Origin: Rhabdophis nuchalis
Taxonomy: Eukaryota > Chordata > Lepidosauria > Squamata > Natricidae
DNA: 64,000 nucleotides
Direction: 5' to 3'
NCBI GenBank assembly: GCA_039707465.1
Contig: CM077648.1
Location: 29,949,119-30,013,118, forward strand
Shown here: positions 11,419 through 23,998 of the stretch, piece by piece
Layout of the letters: every line of letters starts with the position of its first letter
How positions within the stretch are numbered: the stretch's first letter is position 1
The notes under the pieces: model-generated
Database searches by the model: none
Seen by the model: only the letters and a program-made list of their open reading frames with translations
What the model was told of the DNA's origin: nothing
Position numbers and translations under genes: made by a program

Positions 11419-13342
11419 AAACATGAATAATTATTATAATCTATACCAAAATTTAGGCTTGTTTACATTTTTAGAATATCCTGAAAGCTTGACAAATTAG
11501 TTTAAAGAGTAGTATGGAAAAGAAATTACAAAAACAATAAAACACAAATATACATAGGAACATCGCAAAGATAAAAACAGCAATAACGCTCAACGCAGTC
11601 ATAATAACCTAACAATAGTATATATAGCTTTTTTACATTGTAGAAAGTGTGTGGTTATTTATTTTGATGACTGAAGTCAATAAATTTTGGGACTGATCTT
11701 TGTGACATTATCTTCATTAAAAATATAAATGATATGCTTATATGAAAAGTTCAGAAATCAAGTCCTCGGATTCAAAAGGAACTATGGTCTCATGCAAATA
11801 TTGCCAATTATCGGTACAGACGTTTTAAAACTTCTGTTTAAACCTTTTTTATGAGTAGATCCACCAAGATATAGAAGTTTAAAGATTTTATCAGAGGTGC
11901 ATTAACTGAAGTACTGCACAGTATGTTTTCTGCAGGAAATATATTATTTTATAAGATTACTTGTAGAAGCTCAGTGCCTAAAAATCTTGCTAATAAACAC
12001 TTACGCAATAAGCATTCTAGCGGTTGAACAACTGCTGAGGTATAAAGCACAGAATGTACTCAGCAGAAAAAAAATGCTTTTACTTCATTCTTGCAAAATT
12101 ACTTGAGAATGCATTGTGCTTGGATATGCAGTTAAATTTAGCTTAGAGAATAAACTGTTATCTTTGCCAATGAAGTCTTATTAAAAATATGTAAAAATAT
12201 TCCTCGTGGAATATTCTGTATCTGCATAGTTGCAATTTGTATGAGGCTTTGAGATCTAGCAATACTGAAGGTTGTATGTTATATACAATTCAAATACGAA
12301 GAATATCGTCTGAAAAATCTATTACAATTACAACTGATTATCACTAAAATGAAAAGTCATGAAATTTAAAAAATGTAGAAATAATATACGAAAAATGAAA
12401 GACAAAGATACCTTTTTAGAATATCTTTGAAAAACAATGGTCAGATATGTAAGATTCTTAAAGCAATATATAAAATTAATAAATAACAGGTGCTGCAAAA
12501 AATGTATTAAAATTGGGCCTTGGCTTAAGAATAAAAAAAATGTATGACCAGAAATCTGCCAATTGCCGATTGTAATAATTACCTAGAAATATACTTTAAA
12601 TGTATTTATTTACATAATTTCCATAATGATGTAAATACAGCAATAGTAACATTTGTATTTACATAATTTGCATGTAAATACAGCAATAACATTTGTATCA
12701 ATTTATATAATTTGCATAATAATGTACATAAATTCTATATACATTTCTTTTTCTATTAAAGAATTCTTCTATAAAGAAGAATTCACATTTACACAATGGG
12801 GAAAACAGAGATGAAGATGTAACTTCATACTTAACAAATAACTGGGAATAATGGACAGTTTGTCCTTTGCATTAAACTGAGCTTGCAAAGTATCAGAAAA
12901 AAGTTCTCAGCAAACAAAAGTTCTAACAGTTAATGAAAAAAAGATTTCTATGTAATTTCTTGTTACATCATCACTTTCTGGGGCATACAATTCTATTCAA
13001 ATTAGCACAATATTAAAGTATTCTTTCATTTAAGTTAGTTGATATGACAGATAGACCAAAACAGAGAAATAAATCTTTAAAAATATACATATGTACAAGT
13101 GCTAGCCAGAGACAACAGTGACTCAGCTTGGATTATTGATCAGAAGTGCCTTTATAATAAAGTTTTGTAGCACATGGGAACAGGTTAGAAAGAAGCGACC
13201 TATCCCAAAAGTTGTCTTTCAGATGTCACTAAAATAATCTAGTCCAGCTCCATGTTGAGTACAAGATTGCACAGAAAGATGACTATTCTGGTTCTGTTTG
13301 AGACTCCTAGCAAAAGAAGTCCCGTCATATCATATGATGGCC
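11419..13342. other. FHIP1A intron, AT-rich, short duplications only
   Basis: No gene seen. A local duplication at about 12597-12700 repeats tttacataattt and gtaaatacagcaata. No tRNA, rRNA or full mobile element is visible. Confidence 0.4.
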
Positions 13343-13790
13343 TGATTCAGGAGCTAACAACCGGCCCATTCCCTCCCATTGTTTCTATAAATGTCTAGAT
13401 CAGGTTCTAGATCAGAACTTTTTGGGCACCGAATGCCCAAATCAGAACACAGATGTGCACACGTGCCAGAGCCCCAGTAACTCGAAGAGCAGCTGACAGG
13501 TGCATATACGTGCACTGGCCACCTGGTTTTCTGGTTTCCGGGGCTCCGGCATGCGTAAAGAACAGCTAGCCAGTGTGCATATGCGTGCTGGAAACCAAAA
13601 GAGCACATGGTCTTTGGGTTTCCAGGGTGCTGCCTGGTGCATGTATGCTGACCAGTTGATCTTTGCATGTGTCAGAGCCGCGAAACCACAAGAGCAGCCG
13701 ACCAGGGCACCAATGCCCACAGAGAGGGATCTGCGTGCCACCTCTGGCACGTGTGTCATAGGTTTGTCATCACAGGTCTCGATCAATCCT
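13343..13790. mobile_element. hAT-like MITE (gene-desert GC island)
   Basis: The right end, tggcacgtgtgtcataggtt followed by tgtcatcac, matches the family of the element at 38498-38884. The interior has repeated gcatatgcgtgctgg-like phrases. The left boundary is approximate and no TSD was found. The long frame across it is a by-product of GC content. Confidence 0.45.
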
Positions 13791-14449
13791 GATTCTGACC
13801 CTCAGATATGTTCCCTCAGTCCACTCTCTCTTCTTTATGTCAACCCTTGTTATAAGATATTTGAAGCTGCTATATCAGTTTTTTTTTTGGTAGGCTTAAT
13901 AGATAGAGATCCTTTAATAATTCCTTCAGGTCTTGGATTTCTAATTTGGGAGGTATCCTTTAAACTTCCTACTACTTCACTATCCTTTCTGAGCAGTAAT
14001 AATCAGAAGTTTGACCAAGACAGAGCTGGGGGGGAGAGGGACTAAGCAAAAAAAGAAGATCTATATTCTTACTTTAGTAAATATAATCTTAATCCTAGGG
14101 TTCAGGGCTGTATCATGGCTCTTCTTCAAATCCACTAGATGGCAGAAACTCACCTTCTCTAGCTAATGTATTTAAAGATAAAATAAATGATAAAAGCCAG
14201 TGTGTATTCAAAATTGTTCTGAGTGTGGAAATAATAAACTGAGACCACTTTTTATTTAATAAATTATTAGAGATTAACAGCCCTGAAAATTGTATTATCT
14301 ATTTTGTGTGGGGGGGAAATGTAAAATCTCTTAGTAGTAGCTACTCTGAGTACACTTTTTTCATCTACAAAACTCCGTTCACTTCCTACAAATCCTCTCT
14401 ACCAATATCAGTAAATTGGTACCATTATTAAGGGGGGAAACTGATAAAA

Positions 14450-14640
14450 AGAGGCAGTTTGGTCTAGTGGTTACAGTATCCGGCTAGAACCAGGAGACTG
14501 TGGGTTCTAGTCCTGCCTTAGGCACAAAAGTCAGTTGGGTGACCTTGGGCTGCTTGTTCTCTCTCAAGCCCAATCCCTCTTTCTCCTTTTCTGGGGAAAA
14601 GAAGTGGAGGATGGAGTAGTAGATAGGCATTTAGACATTT
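14450..14640 (+). mobile_element. tRNA-derived, MIR-like SINE
   Basis: The head ggtctagtggttacagtatc is A-box-like, followed by a B-box-like ggttctagtcc and the common body phrase ccttaggcacaaaagtcagt then tgggtgaccttgggc. Relatives at 51880, 56325, 16136-16725 and 62690 share the same layout. The tail is degenerate. Confidence 0.65.
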
Positions 14641-16135
14641 TAAAGATGTGAAAATATTTCATACTGGGAACTTAAAAATTTATAATATTCTGAATTTAGA
14701 AAGTTTTATATGTAGAAAATGCTGGTATGTTTTTTCTTTCTTGGTAATTTCATTTGTAATTTGACATTCCAAGAATGAAATGATCAACAAAAGGTATTCT
14801 ATCTTTCTTTATATATTATATATAAAATAAATAATGTTCTACAAATATGTCTGAAATACTGCTCATATATATTGATCCCTTTCTGGTTATTAGAGGAAAA
14901 AACCTAAGTTTTTCCACTAATTAAATTTAACTTATTTGGTCAAGTGTGGCTACAAATTAAATTTGGATGGCATGCATTTCAAAATATTTTTAGGAGACAG
15001 TGTTAGGAGGCACACAAGCATGCAATCTATTTGGGTCCAATAGGCTTACAATTACAACGGGACATAATTTGAAAAAATGACCACAAAAAAGTAATTAATA
15101 AGTGGGTGTCATAGCATAGCACATTTTGAGAATTAGAAGGTAAGATAAGCAAAGTTAAGATTTTTATTAATCTTCTGAATAGCAAGTTAGCCGGAAATAT
15201 TTTCATAAGTTGTTATAACATTCCATCATTTAATAGCTAAAGTGCTTATGCTACAAGAATACATTTTGAAATACCAATCTACATTTAAGGTAACTGCTAG
15301 GTTCTAATTTAGATTTCCCGTCTAGCTTGTTATGTTTATGGGTTGCCATCTGGAGAACAACATGTTTATTTACGCAATAGATTCAAAACATGTTGAGAAA
15401 AAAGATGAGAACATATTTAACAATGAACTTTGTCAAGAAATCCTTTGTCAAGAAGATCTATAGATTTTTAAATTAATTATTCTAGTTATTAAAGTGCTAA
15501 TTCATTTATTTCAAGTTTTTAAAAAAGTATACAAAAGATTCACAATACTCAAAGAGAGAAGGCAGAGGGAATTACTTACCCACATGCCTTTTTCCAAAAA
15601 TAAAAAAGGCTTTATTAGGAACAAAGAAAGGTTTCACTACCTTATAGCGAATAAGAGAGTACACAATAATTAAGAGCTAATGAAAGTTCTGCATATAAAT
15701 GGAGACATTCAGCTAAAAGTGAATGCCTATTTTATTAAACTCTTCAAGTGAAACAAACATTTGTCCTTAGTTCAACATATCAGGGAAATATCAGGATTAG
15801 AAGTACAATTATGAACCTGCGTATGAACAAACTTTTCATATTAGGTTCATTATTATTTTTTTACTCCTCTAATCCAGGATGTATTAGTCAAGCCTCTTGC
15901 ATAATGAAATTTACACATTACTGCTATAATGTAGTATACCTGCATTGTTGCCAAAAAGTATATTAAAAGCCTCTGTATTAAAAACATGCCAGCTTATGAT
16001 TTGAAATATTATCTACTTGACATCTCATTCATTAAATTTTTAAAAGAATACGTTTTGCTTTTGTTTCCCCTTCCCTTCCATTCAATTGCGTCAAGTTCTT
16101 GGAGACTGCTGGGCAAGTCTCTGCAATTTTCTTAG
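14641..16135. other. FHIP1A intron, no feature
   Basis: AT-rich intronic DNA. I see no exon, RNA gene or full repeat. Confidence 0.4.
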
Positions 16136-16177
16136 CAAGGTTTTCAGAAGTGGTTTTCCATTGTCTTCTTTCTAGGG
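16136..16177 (-). mobile_element. MIR-like SINE (−), 3' part, split by hAT element
   Basis: The phrase gaagtggttttccattgtct then tctttctagggc is the reverse complement of the SINE 3' region. The other half continues at 16605 after the inserted MITE. Confidence 0.55.
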
Positions 16178-16604
16178 CAGGGGCATCAAACTCAAGGCCC
16201 ATGGGCCGGATCCATGGGGTGCTTAGATCTGGCCCACGGGGCTGCCCTGGAAACAGTGAAGGAGTGGCCCTTGGTGCCTCTGCCTGTGAAAATGGAGCTT
16301 CGTTTTCAGCCGTGATGGCCTCCTGCATTCCTTTGCCAATGAAAACGGAGCTTAGGGAGGCCACACACAGCCCCCACCCCCCCAAGCTTTGTTTTTTCGC
16401 TGGCAGAGGGCTGCCAGAGGTTGTCGTTGCTAAAAACAGAGCTCGTGGGCCCATTTTCACTGGCAGAGTGCCATCATAGGTGTCTCCGACATGAGTGACC
16501 TCAAGCTGACCACGTTCACCCTAGCCACACACACCCAGCTCCCACCCCTGAGGTCAAACACAACCCTGATGCAGCCCTCAATGAAATCAAGTTTGACAAC
16601 CCTG
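16178..16604. mobile_element. hAT-like MITE, 427 bp, perfect 8-bp TSD
   Basis: Ends caggggcatcaaactcaagg and atcaagtttgacaaccctg form imperfect inverted repeats. Flanking direct repeats ttctaggg at 16170-16177 and 16605-16612 are identical. It is inserted into an older MIR-like SINE. The interior is GC-rich with no transposase. Confidence 0.8.
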
Positions 16605-16725
16605 TTCTAGGGCTGACCCAAACTCACCCAAGCAGGCTTTGTGAACAAGGCAGAACTAAAACTCATAGTCTCCTGGTTTCTAACCTCATGCTTTAACTAC
16701 TACATCAAGCAGATTCTCTGCTTTT
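16605..16725 (-). mobile_element. MIR-like SINE (−), head part
   Basis: Reading minus, the phrases agtagttaaagcatgaggtt then agaaaccaggagactatgag are the tRNA-like head and B-box region of the SINE also present at 14450. It is separated from its 3' half by the hAT insertion. Confidence 0.55.
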
Positions 16726-16804
16726 GTGTTTTCTACCCAATTCAATGCCCAAACATTGAATTTATATTAATTTAGCTTTATGATTTACATTACTTCTCAC
16801 TAAC

Positions 16805-16891
16805 CTTATGGAGAGCTGGGGCCATAACTGGAACCAAAAATCCATTATAAATGTAATTCACAAGCTGGTTACGAATCAAAGAATGTGCCAC
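16805..16891 (-). CDS. FHIP1A: FHIP1A coding exon 4 (residues 298-326)
   Basis: An 87-nt exon too short to stand out in a simple ORF scan. It was found by following exon 3. The acceptor is TTTTTAG (16893-16892) and the donor AAG/GTTAGT (16804-16803). Its 29 codons read VAHSLIRNQLVNYIYNGFLV followed by PVMAPALHK, matching the family segment between CNAVIQ and VTVEEV. Both ends are phase 0. Confidence 0.93.
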
Positions 16892-17566
16892 CTAAAAATG
16901 GAAAGAGAAAGATATACCTGAAATAATAAATAAGCATTTACTTTCCCACTGTGCAATTTAAACATACATTTAAAGAAGCTGAACTTGATGAGTAAACTGA
17001 TATTTCAAAGTTTCTCTAGGTCCAACATCTGCACTTACAAAAGTAACATTTTTCTGAAATTTTACAGTATGTATATATCACATTTAGAAACTGCTTATCT
17101 CCCTCAGGGAGTGACTCCGATCGGTGAACAAATATACATAAAAGCATAAAACTTATATATAAACATTTTAATAAAAAGCAGTTAGAAACAAATATTATTA
17201 AAATTAAAAAACAGGGGATGGATTTCAGGGCACTAACAAACCCCAAAGCTGTGTGCCCCTCTGTGCCCTTCTGTACACCCCACGCAATTTTTAAATTATT
17301 TTTTTATTGGAAATAAATACGTTTTTAAATGCAGGTTTTTAAATTCTTAAATTCAGTTTGTCACTCTCATTTTCCTACAGATCTCTAAAATATCCTTCCC
17401 AACATGCCTTACTTCAGTTTATTCCAATTCAGTCTATCTCTATTACAGGCTACGTCTTCAGCAATGATAAAATTAAAATAAATAAAACTTTTAAAAAAAA
17501 AAACTCCATCAAAATGATTTCAACTCAAGCAGTTTTGCATACATTGTTAACTACTACAATGAGCTA

Positions 17567-17785
17567 CGGTGGCGCAGTGGTTAGAGTGCAGTACTACAGG
17601 CTACTTCTGCTGACTGCCAGCTGCCTGCAATTTGGCAGTTCAAATCTCACCAGGCTCAGGGTTGACTCAGCCTTCTGTCCTTCTGAGGTGGGTAAAATGA
17701 GGATCCAAATTATTGGGGGCAATATGCTGACTCTGTAATCCACTTAGAAAGGGCTAGAAAGCCCTGTAAAGATGTATATAAGTCT
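17567..17785 (+). mobile_element. tRNA-derived SINE, second squamate-type family
   Basis: The A-box-like tggcgcagtggttagagtgc, a B-box-like agttcaaatctc, and the body ggttgactcagccttctgtc then gaggtgggtaaaatgagga recur in six places in this window. The 3' end is ctgtaaagatgtatataagtc. About 220 bp and nearly complete. Confidence 0.75.
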
Positions 17786-17789
17786 ACAG

Positions 17790-18143
17790 GTGAAACTCAA
17801 AATATTAGAATATCGTGCAAAAGTTCATTTATTTCAGTACCGAACAATGCAAAAGAGATAATATTGAAACATCCTGGTCTTCCATAACACTTCAGCAGTG
17901 CCACAGGCTGATAGCGTTCATGCCATGCCGCATTGAGGCAATAATTGCTGCTAAAGGGGCCCAAACCAAGTACTGAGTACATATGCATGCTTATACTTTT
18001 CAGAGGTCCGATATTGTTCAATGTACAATCCTTGTTTTATTGATTGCATGTAATATTCTAATTTTCTGAGATTGTGGATTTGGGGTTTTCATCAGCTGTA
18101 CGCCATAATCATCACAATTATGACAAATCATGGCTTGAACTAT
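17790..18143. mobile_element. Cut-and-paste DNA transposon fragment
   Basis: Begins caggtgaaactcaaaatatt then agaatatcgtgcaaaagttc. It contains internal text that on the minus strand includes ggtttgggcccctttagcag, characteristic of a widespread vertebrate DNA transposon I recognise but cannot assign to a superfamily with certainty. No intact transposase. Confidence 0.5.
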
Positions 18144-18149
18144 CATTTT

Positions 18150-18194
18150 AAAAAATTAGTGTATCACATATGTAAAATATGTGATACACTAATT
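18150..18194. repeat. Perfect 19-bp inverted repeat (hairpin)
   Basis: The arms aattagtgtatcacatat and atatgtgatacactaatt are perfect complements separated by about five bases (gtaaa). It lies between the DNA transposon fragment and an L2 tail. Confidence 0.8.
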
Positions 18195-18345
18195 TATTTA
18201 ATAGTTTTTTAAAATTATATTTATTGTATTTTGTATGTTTTAAATTTCCTGTGCGCCGCCCTGGGTCCTTTGTGGAGAAGGGCGGGATATAAATTTAAAT
18301 AAATAAAAATAAATAAAATAAAATAAAATAAACAACCCAATAATT
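18195..18345 (+). mobile_element. L2-type LINE 3' tail
   Basis: The phrase cctgtgcgccgccctgggtc then gagaagggcgggatataaat is shared with the 3' ends of the L2 copies at 26690 and 60930. It ends in (aaat)n and (aaaat)n. Only the last 150 bp is present. Confidence 0.7.
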
Positions 18346-18425
18346 TTTTCTAAATATCCACAAAATTGTATACTACTATTTTAAAACACCACTTCCATTT
18401 GTAAGTCTTTTCTCTGGCCCAATAC

Positions 18426-18584
18426 CTGAATTACTGCATTGCAGAATTCAAAAGAATTCATAAATTGTACAAGAGCTGAAGAAAGTAAACAGTCGTCTTT
18501 TAGAAGGCAGTGCCATTCTTCTCCATTATCTTCCAGCTTTGTAGGCAAAGATGAATATAGACCACTTAAGCCTGTTGCTAGCAC
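18426..18584 (-). CDS. FHIP1A: FHIP1A coding exon 3 (residues 245-297)
   Basis: A 159-nt phase-0 exon with an acceptor CTTGCAG at 18586-18585 and a CAG/GTATTG donor at 18425-18424. It reads VLATGLSGLYSSLPTKLEDN through FEFCNAVIQ. It continues the helical RAI16-like region directly after the exon 2 ending TYFCP. The upstream intron is about 9.1 kb, the longest internal one, and contains the L2 LINE, an LTR-like repeat and several simple repeats. Confidence 0.93.
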
Positions 18585-18599
18585 CTGCAAGATGAAAGA

Positions 18600-19454
18600 G
18601 AAAGAAAAGACAAGAAATAATGATATATATATATTTTGTTTTAAAAAAGCATTGGCATTTTCTTATAAGAATAGAAACATGTTTTCAGTTTGTGGACATT
18701 AATTCCAGTAATCTAAAATATTTCCTCCCAATAATTGCTACTATGCTGTTGAATAGCATCAGAATTTAGGTTAATGGCAGATTTGTATGTACTTAATGTT
18801 ATCACATGAAAAGTATTTCCACACAAATTAATACAAAGGGAACTTTCCCAGTTGAAATATTTGGGGGAGGGGGGGGGGGGAATCAACAGCTTGCAGGATT
18901 TTTAAATTAAAAACAGAAAAGTGGTAAGGCTCTATGTCAAGCAGTGGGGCTTGGTGGCTTTATCCTTCATGTTACAACATTTCCATAGTTTTGATAACTG
19001 GATTAAACATTTAAATGACAAACAAAATCACAAATCTCAATGATACAACTATGACTGCCTGAATTAGATATACTTACGGAGGTCTGCTGATCTGATTCAT
19101 ATTTCACAATGTTTAGCTTTGTAAACAATCACATTATCCAGGAAAGACATCAGATATGGAAAGCATAGAATGTGGACATCTTTTTTTAAAAAATATTTTG
19201 ACAATTTTCTCTCACAATTTACATTTTTTACATATCTCTTTATTTCGAAATAATAAGCTCTAGGTCTTTTAAAATGGGATTCACTTATCCAGCAATCTGC
19301 CTAAATTACAAAGATGCCATCTTTATAATAGCTAAAACAATCTATGGAAGGCACGGCGTAGATTACATTCACTTCAAATAGATATTTATAGATTAAGAAC
19401 TACGTAAATAACTGAAATGATTTAAACTTCACATCAATGCAAGCAATACTAGGC
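18600..19454. other. FHIP1A intron, no gene seen
   Basis: AT-rich sequence with a G-rich run at 18865-18880. No exon or RNA gene. Confidence 0.4.
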
Positions 19455-19455
19455 A

Positions 19456-19916
19456 TAGGTAATCCTTGACTTTATAACCCATGACTTAGTGATCATTCAA
19501 AGTTACCATAGGATTCCCCCCCGTCCCCCCCAACAGTACTTACAACCTACTTCTACCTAAGTTCCAATGGCCAGAGACCTCCTGTGTTCACATTTGGGGC
19601 CCTTGGAAACTGTCCATCATTTGTAACCAATTACAGCCTCCTGCAATCATGTGACCATTTTTTCTGAAAACTGGTGTTTACTTCCATTTGTAAGACTTTT
19701 TAGCAAAAATGTCTCATAGCACAATAGGTCGGAATCACCACAGCATTTACTTAACAACAAAGATCCACCTAACAACCATGGTCTTTTGCTTAATGACCAC
19801 CACAAAAACTGCCATACAATCATGTTGGTCACATCATGACCCATTTTACAACTGCTCTGACTTATGACTGTAATTGGGAGGCTTCATTACCGGTCGTGCA
19901 TGAAGGACTACCTGCA
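19456..19916 (+). repeat. DNA-transposon-like repeat with CAGGTAGTCC ends
   Basis: Starts ataggtaatccttgacttta and ends catgaaggactacctg, roughly inverted ends of one family. The interior shares acttaacaacaa and cacatcatgacccattttac-type phrases with copies at 1, 39190, 39557, 45902 and 59595. TSD not resolved. Confidence 0.5.
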
Positions 19917-20224
19917 GGGTTCTATGACTTACAAATGCATATTTAAATTAAAATAATCTTGACAGGAGCAGTGAAAATAATTACTGTTTTTTAAACACAC
20001 AAACCTATACATTTAGGTAAGAGAGAAAAATTAGTATCTATTGGTTATCTACCCATCCATAGGCATACAATTTTGGAGACAAAACAAAAATAGCTTTTAT
20101 CCTTGGGCTGTCAAAATTCTGAACACAAAATAACACCATAATCAGGTTTAATAGGATAAGACTTGCAGGGCCAGAGTAACGTGTGACATGTTTACACCGG
20201 TGTAATATAATGTTTTATACATAT

Positions 20225-20290
20225 ACATATGCATATGCATATATAGACAGACAGACAGACAGACAGACACACACACACACACACATATAT
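20225..20290 (+). repeat. Compound microsatellite (catatg)n-(gaca)n-(ca)n
   Basis: Adjacent runs of catatgcat, gacagacagaca and cacacaca. Confidence 0.9.
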
Positions 20291-20334
20291 GAATGTGTGC
20301 TAGTTAGTACTTATTTGGGTTTAGGGGTTTCTTT

Positions 20335-20455
20335 TTTCTTTTATTTATTGAGCTATTGGGATGTATTCTGTGTTTTCGGAGGGGTTGCAACAAGGGAGGC
20401 TCATTCAATGTCATTGTACACATGTTGTGCATTGACAATAAAGGTTTGATTTGAT
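20335..20455 (+). mobile_element. LINE 3' tail ending in gcattgacaataaagg
   Basis: The phrase tcaatgtcattgtacacatg then ttgtgcattgacaataaagg matches the 3' UTR of L2/jockey-type LINEs such as the one at 63425. About 120 bp remain. Confidence 0.6.
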
Positions 20456-20459
20456 TGGA

Positions 20460-22970
20460 AAAATAAAAACCATAACTCATAAAATTTCAGTTTTGTAAGA
20501 ACTAGCTAAAATTCATTTGGAGTAGTTAAAAGAACAGGTTTGTTTTTCCACAGGAGTCAAAATGAAATATTAATTCATTTAAAAACGAAATATCTTGCCA
20601 ATTCTAAGTTTTTGTGCATTTGCTTCGGAAAGTGCTTGCAAACTTATTCCAGTACCTAAGTTGCAATTAACCAAACTGAGGAGGAAGGAAAATAAGTTCT
20701 AGCCTGTCAAGTTAATGTTTCAGAAATGTTAATTTGACAATATATCTCTTGGTTTGATGTATTCTAGTCACATAAATAAAGACATTAGCTTCTCACCAAT
20801 TTATTTTGTGAATGTGTTAATTTAGCAGCTACCTCTTTTCAGCAGTCAATTATTCCTGAAAGCTGTCCTTCCAATCATCTTTATTTCAATAAATAAAACT
20901 GAACAACAGAAGATTTTACAAAAGGAATGGTTTTTCCCACTTCATTTTTTTTTTCTGATTGACATAGGGAACATTAAAAAGAAATGTAAATCCAGTCCTT
21001 CCATTCTCTCTATTTTCATTTTTCTAGCTACCACTAGTTTAAGTTAGCTCATCCATCTGAGAATTAATATGATTTGACTATATCCTGGGTCTCCAAGCTC
21101 AATGGACATGGGTCACAATAGAACTGGGTCAGAAGTTTCCTCGTTGTATTTAAGGATATGGGAAGTGGGGGCAAAGTTCGCTGTTAAGATTCAATGAACA
21201 GAATTCTTCTAATTCTACAATAGCCACAATGGATGAAGATGACAACTGGGAAAATTCAGATCAATGCAAATTGAATTTTGCTGAATGTTAGAAAGATTCC
21301 ATGTAAGATCATCATCACTGATAAAGAACTCCCGGTGAAAAAAGATTATCTACTAATATGCTGCCATGGGCCACAACAATTTTGCACAGGGTAAGAAGCT
21401 GCAATACTGCTGTATGTTCAGAAAATCTGCCAAAGTATATTAAAATAATGCTATTGACTACTTTTAAATTGCTACTATGCTTAGATATTGTATATTAAAA
21501 CTTGATGTATTTTAATTAAAATCTTGAATTTACTGCCTTTGAGACAGGTTTTGCTTCCAAGTCACTGAAGGCAATTCCCAATTCATCTATTGAAACCAGT
21601 ACTGTTTAACTTTGCCAGCAGCAAAATAGATTTGGGAGGTATTTTGCATGCGAATCACAGCTATAAACTGCGCTTGTGGGAGGACAATTTACTATTTTAA
21701 ACTTCCTTGTGGGATGACATTTCCAAGGTCAGTTCTCAAACCCTAATTATAATATCTAGCATTGCTTCTTATATATGTGAGCATGGATCTTCATAATTGC
21801 TAACTGTTTCCAGAGGCAGAACATATTTATGAAGTCAGAGAACATTATAGCCAGGGCATGACATGTTTGCCAAATAGAAGTAAATCCCATAAAAACTTTA
21901 TCGACAGAATTCAAATACTGTGCTGTGTCTGGTTTGATTAACCAGTTTATTAAATGAATGACAATTGCCTAGGTTCATACAATACGCTAAACTATAAACC
22001 ACGTATAAATCACCGAAAATGGATTTACATAAACCACCACTTAAAAATCAAACTATTTTATTGGTCTGCAAGCATCTTCCATGCAAATTTTTAAAAATGC
22101 ATGTCTGTTTTGAGGAGAAAGTCTTCAACTTCTAAGATACCATCCTAAATAAATCCCACCACTCATGTTAAATATAACAGCATAATTTTAAGCTGAAGGA
22201 TACAGTCGGGAACAATTTGCTCCATTCTGTATTTTTTAAAAAAAAATAAGGAAATATTACATACAGTGTAACATTTAACTGGAATTACTTCACTTTAATT
22301 AGAATTAGATTATTCAATTGCATCCATTGAGAAATGATAAGAAACCCAAAATCTGAGGCATCATTCTGAGTTTTCGCAAGGGAAGACCAAAGCTTCCCAA
22401 ACTGGAAAGATCATTCTTATAAAGGCCGTATATTAGAGATATTTAACAATTGAACAGCCCTCAGGAATAGTCTGTGTTCTTTTTATTATAGCCTCGGGTT
22501 TGCTACCTTTATTGCTTGTCTCACGCCAACATCCTAAAACAATTATTCTAATTAGTAATGCATTTTGACGATAATGGTCCCTACTGTTTGAAGGTTAACA
22601 AACTAAACACATTTAGTTTTAATTTTCTAAGTAAAAAAGTCTTCCTAAAAATTAATTGGCAAATGTAGGTGTGTACACAACAGCATGGATATAATAAATG
22701 TATTTATCATGAAAATACTTTTTAAAAAATAAGTACTTTTTATATGTATTCATTTAAATGAAACTAACGAAGTTTCTCTAGGCTGAAAATATATTTATGG
22801 AGAAGGGCATTGAGGATTGGAGGGATAATGGTTCCATTTTATTCTGCATTCTGTGACATTTTAGATTAGAACATGGATCAGGGAACGGAGATAAGGATGT
22901 AAGGGGTACTACAAATTTAGTCCTATGCCTGAAGGAACTGGAATTGTATAAGATGACTGAGGGAGATATA
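20460..22970. other. FHIP1A intron, no feature
   Basis: About 2.5 kb of AT-rich intron with no exon, RNA gene or recognisable repeat. Confidence 0.4.
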
Positions 22971-22973
22971 TAA

Positions 22974-23056
22974 TAGATATTTTTCAAAAAGAAGGCAATA
23001 TATAGATATTTTTCAAAAAGAAGGCAATATATATTTTTCAAAAAGAAGGCAATATA
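22974..23056 (+). repeat. Three-copy minisatellite, ~29-bp unit
   Basis: The unit atatttttcaaaaagaaggc followed by aatatatag is repeated three times with one shorter last unit. Confidence 0.9.
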
Positions 23057-23059
23057 GAA

Positions 23060-23940
23060 TATAATCAACCTGATCTCCATCATCTCAGATGGCAAGAAAT
23101 AAAAATAATTAATTTAAGTTACAGGAAGGCAGATTTGGTTATTGTAAGAAAAAAACTTCTACCACTAAGAGCAATTTGAAAGTGGAAAAATTTCCTGGAG
23201 ACATTGTCAACTCCCATCAGTTCAAGCAGAGAATAGGCAACTATCTGTTGCAATGCTTGATCTTCAATTGTTGCCTTTAATTTGGGGTTAGATTCAATGT
23301 ATCAATGGTCCTATCTAACTATATGATTACATACAAAGTCTTACATACAAATTACATACAAACATTATACTAATGTTTAGGATTATGACATATTTTATCA
23401 ATAAAATTATTTTATTGATTTTATTGTTCAAAACAAACCTGTAATGGGAAGATTGAAAAAGACAAGTTGATGTAAGTATAACATATAATATCCTGAATTT
23501 GGATCTATTTATATTGTCTGAAATATGTTCCTGGGGAGAAAAAAGAGGACTGCTCCAAATATCTTGTCTGGTCCCCAATTTCTACTAAAATGAGTGCAAG
23601 TGTGTGATAGCCACCAATATACTAAAAATAAAACATAATTAATTCCTAATATTTATCATCTTTGTTCCATAAGATCAACTTTGTTCTCCTGGAAAAACAT
23701 TACATCACGCTAAGAACACCAGTCACTTCACACCGACTGGAAATAAATCTAATGTAAATACTCTGATCATGTACAAGAGAAGGAGCATATATCAAAGTTT
23801 TGTGACAAGGCATCACAAAATTGTATCTTCTCCGTCAAAGTAAGCTTCCCAAAGATAAACCAATAGATTATCAGCAAGATCTTGCCAGAGGCAACTGGAT
23901 ATATTTCAGTTTAGTGTTTTATTCTGGCCTTATCAAGCTT
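23060..23940. other. FHIP1A intron, no feature
   Basis: AT-rich intron. No supported feature. Confidence 0.4.
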
Positions 23941-23945
23941 ATCAC

Positions 23946-23998
23946 AACCACTTGGTGCAGTGGTTAAAATGTAGCATTGTCAAGCTACCCACATTGAG
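23946..23998 (+). mobile_element. SINE 5' half, interrupted by L2 LINE
   Basis: The phrase cacttggtgcagtggttaaa matches the head of the SINE at 17567. The matching second half resumes at 26770 on the other side of the LINE. Confidence 0.6.

Noticed and set aside
13442..14045. Overlapping frames of 104-181 codons on both strands
   Set aside because: They lie in a GC-rich MITE and show no family similarity or splice structure.
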